A stretch of 64,000 bases of DNA from Actinomycetospora termitidis (lineage in GTDB: Bacteria; Actinomycetota; Actinomycetes; Mycobacteriales; Pseudonocardiaceae): contig NZ_JASVWF010000001.1 of the NCBI RefSeq assembly GCF_030286555.1, positions 1,302,001 through 1,366,000 of the forward strand. Reading direction: 5' to 3'. The notes beneath the pieces were generated by a model, which saw nothing but the letters and a program-made list of their open reading frames with translations, made no database searches and had not been told where the DNA came from. This document shows, one piece after another, positions 55,417-63,471 of this stretch (its first letter is position 1; each line of letters starts with the position of its first letter). Both the position numbers and the translations under genes were made by a program.

Positions 55417-56580
55417 GTGACCAGTGACGACATCGACCTCTTCGACGACGAGGTCCTGCTCGACCCGTACCCGCACTACGCGCGGCTCCGCGAGCTCGGC
55501 GGGGTGGTGCACCTGCCCGCCAACGACGTCCACGTCCTCACGCGCTACGACGTCGTCCGGAGGGTGCTCGGCGACCCCGGCACCTTCTCGTCGCGCTCCA
55601 TCGGCTTCAACCCGATGGTCAACGAGGCGCTGGCCGGCACCTCGCTTGCATCGGACCCGCCCGACCACGCCGCGCTGCGGGCGACGCTCGCGCGCAACCT
55701 GTCGCCCCGGGCCCTGCGCGGGCTGGGCGCCACGATCGAGACGAAGGCCCGGGCGCTGGTCGACGACCTGGTCGAGCAGCGGTCGTTCGACGCCGTCGAC
55801 GCGCTCGCCCGGGCCTTCCCGCTCGAGGTCGTCGCGGACCTGATCGGCTTCACCGGGTCGGTCCGCACGAACATGCTCCGCTGGGGCCGGGCCGCGATGC
55901 AGGTCATCGGCCCGCTCAACCACCGGACCGCCGAGAGCTTCCCGATCGCGGGCGAGCTCTACGGCTGGTGCTCCGCGGTCACCGCCGACGACCTGGTATC
56001 GGGGTCCGTGGGCCGCGGCATCGTCGACGCGGAGGCCCGCGGCGACATCCCGCCCGGGACCGCGGGCCACATCATCCACCAGTACCTGGGGGCCGGCGTC
56101 GACACGACGGTCGCCGCACTCGGCAACGTCGTCGCGCTGTTCGCGGCACATCCCGAGCAGTTCGACCGCATCCGCGAGGACCCCGCACTCGCGCCGTCCG
56201 CGTTCAACGAGGTGCTCCGGTACTGGGCGCCCGTGCACGCCTGGGGACGCGTGGTCACGCGCGACGTCGAACTCGACGGCGTCGTCCTCCCGGCCGGCGC
56301 CCAGGTCGCGATCCTGTTCGGCGCGGGCAACCGGGACCCGCGCCATTACGACGCCCCGGACGAGTTCCGGGTCGACCGGAACCCGGTCGACCACCTGTCC
56401 TTCGGCTACGGCCCGCACGGCTGCGCCGGCCAGGGCCTCGCCCGGCTCGAGGCGCACGCCGTCATCACCGCCCTCGCCGAGCGCGTGGGCCGCATCGTCC
56501 TCGGCGACGCGCACCGCGTCCCGCACAACATCACCCGCGGCTTCGAGCGGCTCGGCGTCCTCGAGCTGGTGCCCGCATGA
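55417..56580 (+). CDS. Cytochrome P450
   Basis: 387 residues from GTG 55417, five bases after GAGGTGA; GTG 55408, overlapping the MFS stop, is an alternative. Soluble bacterial class I P450: I-helix oxygen motif YLGAGVDTTVAAL (GAGVDTT), ExxR in FNEVLRYW, heme loop LSFGYGPHGCAGQGLARLEA with the Cys ligand. It hydroxylates or dealkylates an organic substrate using electrons from the ferredoxin encoded next (ATGA overlap). A ferredoxin reductase is not encoded here. Confidence 0.93.
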   Translation: MTSDDIDLFDDEVLLDPYPHYARLRELGGVVHLPANDVHVLTRYDVVRRVLGDPGTFSSRSIGFNPMVNEALAGTSLASDPPDHAALRATLARNLSPRALRGLGATIETKARALVDDLVEQRSFDAVDALARAFPLEVVADLIGFTGSVRTNMLRWGRAAMQVIGPLNHRTAESFPIAGELYGWCSAVTADDLVSGSVGRGIVDAEARGDIPPGTAGHIIHQYLGAGVDTTVAALGNVVALFAAHPEQFDRIREDPALAPSAFNEVLRYWAPVHAWGRVVTRDVELDGVVLPAGAQVAILFGAGNRDPRHYDAPDEFRVDRNPVDHLSFGYGPHGCAGQGLARLEAHAVITALAERVGRIVLGDAHRVPHNITRGFERLGVLELVPA

Positions 56581-56768
56581 GGATCGTCGCCGACCACGGC
56601 CGCTGCGAGGGCCACGGCCTGTGCGCCGACGTCGCCCCCGAGGTCTACGACCTGGACGACGAGGCGGTGGTCGTCGTCCGGCACGAGACCGTCCCCGAGG
56701 GCCTGCGTCGGCCCGCCGAGAACGGGGCCCGTGTGTGCCCGGTCGCCGCCCTGCGGGTCGAGCCGTGA
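56577..56768 (+). CDS. 3Fe-4S type ferredoxin (P450 partner)
   Basis: 63 residues, ATG overlapping the P450 stop. Cysteines C10, C16 and C54 (RCEGHGLC ... VCPVAA) leave the fourth position occupied by H13, the usual pattern of actinobacterial 3Fe-4S P450 ferredoxins. Translational coupling to the P450 strongly suggests it is the dedicated electron donor. Confidence 0.92.
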   Translation: MRIVADHGRCEGHGLCADVAPEVYDLDDEAVVVVRHETVPEGLRRPAENGARVCPVAALRVEP

Positions 56769-56800
56769 CCATCCCGCCGAGAACCGAGAGGACCCCTGCC

Positions 56801-57775
56801 GTGAGAACCGTCCACACCGTGCTCGGCCCGGTGCCCGCCGACCAGCTCGGGGCCGTCGCGGTCCACGAGTCGCTGCTGTCGGTGCTGCCCGGGGCGGAGC
56901 ACGCCTTCGACGTCACGATCGACCGCGCCGAGATCTTCGAGACGCTCGCGAAGAAGCTCACCGACTTCCGCAACGCCGGCGGCGGCACCGTCGTCGACGT
57001 CACCGGCATGTTCCACGGCCGTGACCTGCCGCTGCTCGAGGCGCTGAGCCGCTCGACCGGCGTCCACGTCGTCGCCTCCACCGGGATGGGGCCCGAGGAG
57101 CTGCTCGGCGGCTACTTCCTCACGCCGCAGACCAACCCGCCCACGCCCTGGCCCGCGGACCGGTTCGCCGCGCTGTTCGGCGCCGAGGTCACGGCGGGCA
57201 TGGCCGTCCCCCGCGTCGAGCGTCGTGCCCCGGCCGGCCTCGTCGTCACGGCCGTGACCAGGATCGGCCGCACGGCCACCGACGAGAGCCTGCTGCGCGG
57301 CGCCGCCCGCACCGCCCGCGCAACCGGCGTGCCGGTCGCCGTGTGTCCCGGCGACGACGCCCTCGGCGACCTGGAGATCGTCCTGGAGGAGGGCGTGGCC
57401 GCCGAGCGGGTGGCCGTCGCCGGCCTCGACCGCCGCGACGTCGCCCGCGAGACGGTCCTGGCCGTCGTGCGGCGCGGGGCGTCCGTCGTGCTCGACCACG
57501 TCGGCGCCGACGACGACGAGCACCTGACCGACCGCGAGCGGGCCGACCTCGTCCTCGCGCTGGTCGCCGACGGTCACGCCGGCCGGGTCCTGCTCTCGAC
57601 CGGCGCGATCGGCGTCGCGAAGGGCCTTCCCGACGACGAGCGCCCGCTCGCGGCCGTCCTCGAGGGACTCGTCCCGCTGCTGCGGTCGAGCGGGCTCGAC
57701 GAGCCGACCGTGCACCGGCTCGTCGTCGAGAACCCGCGCGACCTCCTGACCGTCCGTCCCGGAGAGGAGGCCTGA
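56801..57775 (+). CDS. Inactive phosphotriesterase-family paralog (pseudoenzyme)
   Basis: 324 residues from GTG 56801, after GAGAGGA; GTG 56765 overlapping the ferredoxin stop is possible, but the following gene aligns from 56801. It aligns along its length with the next gene (TVLGPVPADQLGAVAVHES against TVLGAIPAAELGVVAVHEH; GGGTVVDVTGMFHGRD against GGGTFVDVTGICNGRD). Five of six metal ligands are gone: the HxH second His is S24, the bridging Lys is V149, the two barrel His are C182 and G208, and the Asp is Gly; only H22 remains. It cannot bind the binuclear centre and is probably a non-catalytic partner of the intact paralog, with which it overlaps by one base. Confidence 0.8.
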   Translation: MRTVHTVLGPVPADQLGAVAVHESLLSVLPGAEHAFDVTIDRAEIFETLAKKLTDFRNAGGGTVVDVTGMFHGRDLPLLEALSRSTGVHVVASTGMGPEELLGGYFLTPQTNPPTPWPADRFAALFGAEVTAGMAVPRVERRAPAGLVVTAVTRIGRTATDESLLRGAARTARATGVPVAVCPGDDALGDLEIVLEEGVAAERVAVAGLDRRDVARETVLAVVRRGASVVLDHVGADDDEHLTDRERADLVLALVADGHAGRVLLSTGAIGVAKGLPDDERPLAAVLEGLVPLLRSSGLDEPTVHRLVVENPRDLLTVRPGEEA

Positions 57776-58728
57776 TGTCCCGCGTCAACACCGTCCTCGG
57801 CGCGATCCCCGCCGCGGAGCTCGGCGTCGTCGCCGTCCACGAGCACATCGGCTACGGCATGCCGGGCTCCGAGCTCGACTCCACGTGGTGGAAGATCCCC
57901 GAGGAGCGCTACGCCGAGACCGTCCCGAAGCTCCGGGAGTTCCACGAGCACGGCGGCGGCACGTTCGTCGACGTCACCGGCATCTGCAACGGCCGCGACG
58001 TCGACCACTACCGCTCCCTGTCCGCGAAGACCGGCGTGCACATCGTGGCCTGCACGGGCTTCGTCGGCGGCGACACCGCGCTGCCCCACTTCGCCCGGGC
58101 CACGGTCGAGTACCTGGCCCGGCACTTCGTCCACGAGATCACGGTGGGCATCGGCGGCACCGGCGCGCGAGCGGGGGTGATCAAGGTCGGCGTCAGCCGC
58201 GGTGGACGGATGACCGCGCTCGACCGGCGCATCTACCGCGCCGCCGCGCGGGCCGCCGTGCAGACCGGCGTCCCGATCCTGACCCACCTGGCGATCGACC
58301 CCGAGCCCGCCGTCGCGATCTTCGGCGAGGAGGGGCTGCCCCTGGACCGCGTGCTGTTCGGGCACGCCGACGACGGGCCGAACTCGTCGATCACCCCGCA
58401 CGAGTGGCTGCTCGCGCGCGGCGGCCGGATCGGGTTCGACACCTTCGGCTACGAGACCGAGCTGCCCGACCCGCCGTTCTGGGCCCGGCCGCGGAAGGAA
58501 CGGCTGGACCACTTCCTGAGCCTGCTCGAGCGGGGTCACCTCGGTCAGCTGCTCGTCTCCGCCGACGCGAACTGCAGCCCGCTGGGCTGGCCCGGCGTCA
58601 AGGGCCACACCGTCAACTACCTGTTCACCGACCTGATCCCGGACCTGCGGGACGCGGGTGTCGACGATGCCGTCATCACGACGCTGCTCGTCGACAACCC
58701 CGCCGACTTCCTGTCGATCCGGAGCTGA
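57775..58728 (+). CDS. Phosphotriesterase-family metal-dependent hydrolase (lactonase/amidase/esterase)
   Basis: 317 residues, ATG overlapping the previous stop (TGATG). Amidohydrolase-fold binuclear metal site is complete: H22 and H24 (AVHEHIGYG), K137 (GVIKVGVSRGG, the carboxylated Lys), H171 (PILTHLAID), H197 (VLFGHADDG) and D264 (LLVSADANC). The family includes organophosphate hydrolases, quorum-sensing lactonases and resiniferatoxin-binding-related proteins; natural members are mostly lactonases or carboxyl-ester hydrolases. In this operon lactone or ester opening after P450 or flavin oxidation is likely. The substrate is not known. Confidence 0.88.
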   Translation: MSRVNTVLGAIPAAELGVVAVHEHIGYGMPGSELDSTWWKIPEERYAETVPKLREFHEHGGGTFVDVTGICNGRDVDHYRSLSAKTGVHIVACTGFVGGDTALPHFARATVEYLARHFVHEITVGIGGTGARAGVIKVGVSRGGRMTALDRRIYRAAARAAVQTGVPILTHLAIDPEPAVAIFGEEGLPLDRVLFGHADDGPNSSITPHEWLLARGGRIGFDTFGYETELPDPPFWARPRKERLDHFLSLLERGHLGQLLVSADANCSPLGWPGVKGHTVNYLFTDLIPDLRDAGVDDAVITTLLVDNPADFLSIRS

Positions 58729-58736
58729 GGACCACC

Positions 58737-59837
58737 ATGGACATCACGGACCTCACCGTCGCCGTCGTCGGCGCGGGTTACGGCGGCGCGGCCGTCGCGA
58801 AGGGACTGAGCCTGCTCGGCGCCGACGTCACCGTCCACGAGCAGGCCGGCACGACCCGCGAGGTCGGCGCAGGCATCGGGCTGCGGCCCTCGACGATGGA
58901 CCGTTTCCGGCAGTGGGGCGTCTTCGACGCGATCGACGCCGTGAGCTCCCCGAGCGACTACTTCGAGATCCTGACGGCCACCGGCGAGCCGATCGTCAAG
59001 GACTCGTGGCCGGGGATGGACGACTACGACGTCACGACCCACACCCATCTGATCCACCGCGGCGACTTCATCGAGGCACTGCTCGGGGTGCTCCCCGAGG
59101 GCATCGTGCAGCTCGGTCGCAAGCTCGCCGACGTCGACGACTCCGGCGACCGCCCGGTCCTCTCCTTCGCCGACGGGACCACCGCCACCGCCGACCTCGT
59201 GATCGGCGCCGACGGCATCCGCTCCACGGTCCGCCGGCAGCTCTTCGGAGGCGGCGAGCCGGTGTTCGCCGGAGAACACGCCTACCGCGTCGTGATCGGC
59301 GTCGGCGACGCCCACGGGACGGTCGTCGACGACAACCTGCGGATGTACATCGGCCGCGGCACGAAGGTCTACCTGCTGCCGCTGCGCCACCGCGACGGGC
59401 TCTCGTTCGACATCACCTGCCTGAATCCGGACGGGTCCTGGTCGCCCGCGGTGAGCAAGGACGAGCTCGTCGCCACCGTCGAGGGCTTCGACGAGCGCAT
59501 CGTGGCGATCGCCCGCGGCCTGGACATGGACGCCGTCAACATCCGCGCCGTGTACGACATCGAGCCGGTCCCGCACTGGCACACCGACGCCGTGGTCCTG
59601 CTCGGCGACGCCGCGCACGCGATGCTCCACCACCAGGGGCAGGGCGCGAACTCCGCGATCCTCGACGCCGGCGCGCTGGTCGACGCCCTGCGCGACGAGG
59701 ACACGGTCCCGGCCGCGCTGGCCGCGTACCAGGCGACCCGCAAGCCGGTCACCGACGAGCTGCAGCGCATCTCGCGGCAGGGCTGGAGCGAGGACGAGCT
59801 CGACGACGTCTTCCCCGGCCAGAAGCGCGGGGCCTGA
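58737..59837 (+). CDS. FAD-dependent monooxygenase (salicylate hydroxylase-like)
   Basis: 366 residues, ATG 58737 nine bases after the previous stop. FAD motif VAVVGAGYGGAAVAKGLSLLGADVTVHEQ (about 8-36), VGAGIGLRPSTMDRFRQWGV, DG motif IGADGIRSTVRRQLFG, GD motif VLLGDAAHAMLHHQGQGANSAILDAGALVDAL. Single-component class A hydroxylase using NAD(P)H; typical substrates are hydroxyaromatics or polyene/terpenoid compounds. Second oxygenase of the operon besides the P450. Confidence 0.9.
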   Translation: MDITDLTVAVVGAGYGGAAVAKGLSLLGADVTVHEQAGTTREVGAGIGLRPSTMDRFRQWGVFDAIDAVSSPSDYFEILTATGEPIVKDSWPGMDDYDVTTHTHLIHRGDFIEALLGVLPEGIVQLGRKLADVDDSGDRPVLSFADGTTATADLVIGADGIRSTVRRQLFGGGEPVFAGEHAYRVVIGVGDAHGTVVDDNLRMYIGRGTKVYLLPLRHRDGLSFDITCLNPDGSWSPAVSKDELVATVEGFDERIVAIARGLDMDAVNIRAVYDIEPVPHWHTDAVVLLGDAAHAMLHHQGQGANSAILDAGALVDALRDEDTVPAALAAYQATRKPVTDELQRISRQGWSEDELDDVFPGQKRGA

Positions 59838-59840
59838 CCC

Positions 59841-60764
59841 GTGGCCCTGCACCCCCGCATCGCCGAGGCCCTCGCCGACCTGCCCCGCCCGCCGTCGGGC
59901 CCACCCGATCCGATCGCCCTCCGCGCGGCCGAGGAGGACCAGGTCCCCGCGCCCGGGGACCGGACGCCGGTGCACGCGGTCGACGATCTCGTCGTGTCCG
60001 GGCCGGAGGGCGAGGTGCCGGTCCGCGTCTACACCCCGGACGGGCGCGACCGCCACGGACTGCTGATCTTCCTGCACGGGGGCGCGTTCTTCCTCGGCAG
60101 CCTCGAGACCCACGACCACGTCGCCCGTGCGCTCGCGGCCGCGACCGGACTCACGGTGCTCGCCGTCGACTACCGGCGCGCTCCCGAGGCGCCCTTCCCT
60201 GCCGGGCTCGAGGACTGCCTGGCCGTCGTCGCCTGGGCTGCGGAGCACGGCGACGAGCTGGGGTGGGACGGCACGACCCTCGCGGTCGCCGGTGACAGCT
60301 CCGGCGGCAACTACGCCGCGGTCGTCGCCGCGACGGACCAGGACGCCGGGGCCGCTCACGTGACCCACCAGGTGCTGTTCTATCCGTCGCTGGACCTCGA
60401 CTTCGACGTCGACCGGTACCCGTCGTTGCGCGAGAACGCGGTCGGGTACGGGCTCGAGACGGCGGGCCTGGCCCCTTTCAATGCCTTCTACCTGCGCAGC
60501 GGCGCCGATCCCGACGATCCGCGGGTCTCCCCGGTCAAGCGCGCGGACCTGACCGGGCTGCCGCCCGCGCTCGTCGTGACCGCGGAGCACGACCCACTCC
60601 GCGACGAGGGCGAGCTCTACGCCCGACGGCTGCAGGAGGCCGGCGTCGAGGTGTCGGTCCGTCGGTACCCCGGCGCGGGCCACGGCTTCGTCCAGCACTT
60701 CTCCTGGCTGCCCGAGTACGCGCAGGTCTTCGAGGAGACCGCCGCCTTCCTGGGGCGCCGATGA
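59841..60764 (+). CDS. Alpha/beta hydrolase, hormone-sensitive-lipase (HSL) family
   Basis: 307 residues, GTG start three bases after the previous stop. HSL features: oxyanion HGGAFFLGS (about 74-82), nucleophile elbow GDSSGGN (about 152-158), Asp in VVTAEHDPLRDEGE, His in GAGHGFVQHF. Carboxylesterase for small acyl esters or lactones. The stop is overlapped by the next ATG. Confidence 0.92.
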   Translation: MALHPRIAEALADLPRPPSGPPDPIALRAAEEDQVPAPGDRTPVHAVDDLVVSGPEGEVPVRVYTPDGRDRHGLLIFLHGGAFFLGSLETHDHVARALAAATGLTVLAVDYRRAPEAPFPAGLEDCLAVVAWAAEHGDELGWDGTTLAVAGDSSGGNYAAVVAATDQDAGAAHVTHQVLFYPSLDLDFDVDRYPSLRENAVGYGLETAGLAPFNAFYLRSGADPDDPRVSPVKRADLTGLPPALVVTAEHDPLRDEGELYARRLQEAGVEVSVRRYPGAGHGFVQHFSWLPEYAQVFEETAAFLGRR

Positions 60765-61711
60765 GCGCCGTGGACGTGCACCCGGTCGTCTCGCCGTGGG
60801 GCCGGTTCGGGCTGTACAGCTTCTTCCTCGACGCCCCCGAACCGGCGGTGATCGACACCGGCATCGCGACGTCCCCGGCCGAGGGGCTGGCGCCGGCGCT
60901 GGCGGCGCTCGGCCGCGACGTCTCGGAGATCCGCTGGATCCTGCTGACCCACGGTCACATCGACCACCTCGGCGGTGCCCACGCCCTGTGGGAGATGACC
61001 GGGCGGCGTGCCCGGGTGGTCATCCACGAGGCCGATGCGCCGCTGCTGCGCTCTCGGCGCGCTCACGCCGACCTCTACGCCGCCGTCCGGCACCGGTACC
61101 TGCGCGATCCCGAGGGCATCGAACGGGAGGCACGGACCGCCGAGGCCGTCATCTCCGGGGAGATGGAGCCGACGGTGCTGCTGCGCGGCGGCGAGTCGCT
61201 GCCCCTCGGCGGCGGGGTGTCGGTGTCGGTGCACCACACGCCCGGCCACACGGCCGGGTCGGTGGCCTACGTCGTCGACGGTCAGGACGACGTGTTCGTC
61301 GGCGACGCCGTGCAGGTCTGCGGCGCCGCGAACGGCTTCCCCGGCTACGCCGACCCGGACGCCTACCGCGCGAGCCTGGAGTCCCTGCGTGACGAGGTCC
61401 GTCCCCGTCGTCTCTTCCTCGGGCACCCCTACCGCGACGCGGGCGGCGTGCCCTACGGCGTCGAGCTCGACGCCGGTCAGGCGCGGCGGGCGCTGGGGGA
61501 GAGCCTCGAGCGCGAGGCGAGCATCGCCGCCTCCGCCGCGAGCTGCCTCGCGGCAGGCCTGCACGACACCGACTCCGTGTACTCCCCGTTCGAGCCGGTC
61601 GCCGCGGACCTCGCCTACGACCAGGACCCGCGTCGCGACCCGTCCCCGTTCTTCACCACCCTGCACGGCTACCGCCGGCACCACGAGCGAGGAGCCGCTC
61701 ATGTCCGATGA
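60761..61711 (+). CDS. Metallo-beta-lactamase fold hydrolase
   Basis: 316 residues, ATGA overlap with the esterase gene. Binuclear metal motif LLTHGHIDHLGG (HxHxDH, about 64-75), HHTPGHTAGSVAYVV (His), VFVGDAVQ (Asp) and LFLGHPY (His). C-terminal helical extension as in MBL-fold thioesterases and lactonases of the glyoxalase II/AHL-lactonase type. Likely hydrolyses a thioester or lactone intermediate; not a beta-lactamase. Overlaps the CocE gene by 11 bases. Confidence 0.9.
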   Translation: MSAVDVHPVVSPWGRFGLYSFFLDAPEPAVIDTGIATSPAEGLAPALAALGRDVSEIRWILLTHGHIDHLGGAHALWEMTGRRARVVIHEADAPLLRSRRAHADLYAAVRHRYLRDPEGIEREARTAEAVISGEMEPTVLLRGGESLPLGGGVSVSVHHTPGHTAGSVAYVVDGQDDVFVGDAVQVCGAANGFPGYADPDAYRASLESLRDEVRPRRLFLGHPYRDAGGVPYGVELDAGQARRALGESLEREASIAASAASCLAAGLHDTDSVYSPFEPVAADLAYDQDPRRDPSPFFTTLHGYRRHHERGAAHVR

Positions 61712-63419
61712 CCCGCGCCGGCTGGACACCCACCCCGGCATCACCGTCCGCAAGGACCTGCGCGTCCCGATGCGCGACGGCGTCGTGCTCGCCGCCGACG
61801 CCTACGCCGGGACCGACGACGAGCCCCGGCCGGCGCTGGTCGCGCTGAGTCCCTACGGCAAGGAACTGCAGGCCCTCGCGCTGACGATGCCCCCGCAGCT
61901 CCGGCCGAGCCCGCTGTGGGACGGCTGCATCGAGGCCGGCGACATCGCCCGGGTGGTCGCCGAGGGCTACGTGCACGTCATCGGCGACGTCCGCGGCTCG
62001 GGCGCGTCCGAGGGTGAGCACGTCGGCAACTACAACGCCGGCGGGGTGTCCCTCGGCGAGGACGCGTACGACGTCATCGAGTGGGTCGCCGCCCAGCCGT
62101 GGTGCGACGGCAACGTCGGGATGATCGGCATCTCCTACTTCGGCTCGATGCAGATCCTCGCCGCCGCCGAGCGGCCCCCGCACCTGAAGGCGATCTTCGT
62201 CAGCGGCGGCCACTACGACTTCTACGAGACCACGTACCACGGCGGCATCCTGTGGTTCATGCCGCGCGCCGCCCGCGAGGGCCGGGGCGGTGACTCGGGC
62301 TGGGCGTTCACCGACCGGATGCGGTCGCGGATGCTCGAGGCGTACTCGCCCGAGGAGATCGCGAAGCGCGTCGCCGAGCGCCTCGCCGATCCCGACATCG
62401 CCGCCTGGCCGAACCTCGTGCATCTCCTGCACTACCCGACCCACCACGAGGCCTGGTTCGACATCGTCCTGAACGAGGTCGACGGCGACTGGTACGAGGA
62501 GCGGAACCCGGTCAACCTCGCCCGCGACATCGACGTCCCCGTGTACCTGCAGATCAACCAGGGCCGGGGCTGGACGGTCGACGGCCACCTCGAACTCTTC
62601 GAGGTCCTGCAGGGCCCGAAGAAGCTCGTCGTCGGGCCGTACCCGCCCATGCAGTCGCGCCCCTGGGTCGAGGAGCACGACGAGATGTTCCGCTGGTACG
62701 AGTACTGGCTCAAGGGCGTCGACAACGGCGTGATGGACACCCCCGCCGTCAGCGTGTCCGTCGAGGGCTCGCCGGAGGTGGTCACCGCCGAGCAGTGGCC
62801 GCCGAAGGAGATCGACTACCGCTCGCTGCACCTACGGCCCCGTGGGGGCCTGACGCCGGAGCCCGAGCCGATGGGCCCCGACCACGCCGCCCCGGACGGC
62901 TTCTACCAGGCACCGCTCACCGTCACCAACCTCGTCGAGGTGATCAGCTGGCGGACCGCCCCGTTCCGCGAGGCCACCGAGATGATCGGGACCGGGGCCG
63001 CACACCTCTTCCTCGAGATCGACCAGCCCGACACCAACATCATCCTGCGGCTGTTCGACGCCGCCCCGGACGGGCACCGGCAGCTGGTCACCACGGGCTA
63101 CCTCAAGGCGTCGCACCGCGAGCTGGACGACCGGACCACCGAGGGCGACCCGTACCACCCGCACACCCGGGCCGTGCCGGTCGAGCCCGGCGTGGTCGAG
63201 GAGTACGTGGTGCGGCTCTACCCGTTCGCGACGGTGTTCCGGCCCGGGCACCGCCTCGTGGTGGAACTGTCCAACGCCGAGCCGCTCGCGGACGCCCACA
63301 ACGCGCTGCTGCCGCCGGACGCGTTCCACCTGCCCGTCGGTCGCCCGGTGACCCACCGGGTCCACCGCGACGCCCGGCACCCGTCGCGGCTCGTCCTGCC
63401 GTTCACGACGGGAACGTGA
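61701..63419 (+). CDS. CocE/NonD family serine hydrolase (X-Pro dipeptidyl-peptidase-like)
   Basis: 572 residues from ATG 61701 after CGAGGAGC. N-terminal alpha/beta-hydrolase (MRDGVVLAADAYAG; VIGDVRGSGASEGEH; nucleophile GISYFGSMQ at about 149-157), a helical cap, and a C-terminal jelly-roll domain (about 370-570) ending in HPSRLVLPF, as in cocaine esterase and acylase members. It cleaves amides or esters of bulky acids. Position between MBL and M20 hydrolases points to stepwise hydrolytic breakdown. Confidence 0.9.
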   Translation: MSDDPRRLDTHPGITVRKDLRVPMRDGVVLAADAYAGTDDEPRPALVALSPYGKELQALALTMPPQLRPSPLWDGCIEAGDIARVVAEGYVHVIGDVRGSGASEGEHVGNYNAGGVSLGEDAYDVIEWVAAQPWCDGNVGMIGISYFGSMQILAAAERPPHLKAIFVSGGHYDFYETTYHGGILWFMPRAAREGRGGDSGWAFTDRMRSRMLEAYSPEEIAKRVAERLADPDIAAWPNLVHLLHYPTHHEAWFDIVLNEVDGDWYEERNPVNLARDIDVPVYLQINQGRGWTVDGHLELFEVLQGPKKLVVGPYPPMQSRPWVEEHDEMFRWYEYWLKGVDNGVMDTPAVSVSVEGSPEVVTAEQWPPKEIDYRSLHLRPRGGLTPEPEPMGPDHAAPDGFYQAPLTVTNLVEVISWRTAPFREATEMIGTGAAHLFLEIDQPDTNIILRLFDAAPDGHRQLVTTGYLKASHRELDDRTTEGDPYHPHTRAVPVEPGVVEEYVVRLYPFATVFRPGHRLVVELSNAEPLADAHNALLPPDAFHLPVGRPVTHRVHRDARHPSRLVLPFTTGT

Positions 63420-63471
63420 GACGGGCCCACGGCCGGGGAACGCCCGGGGTGACGACGGGCGAGGAGGTCCG

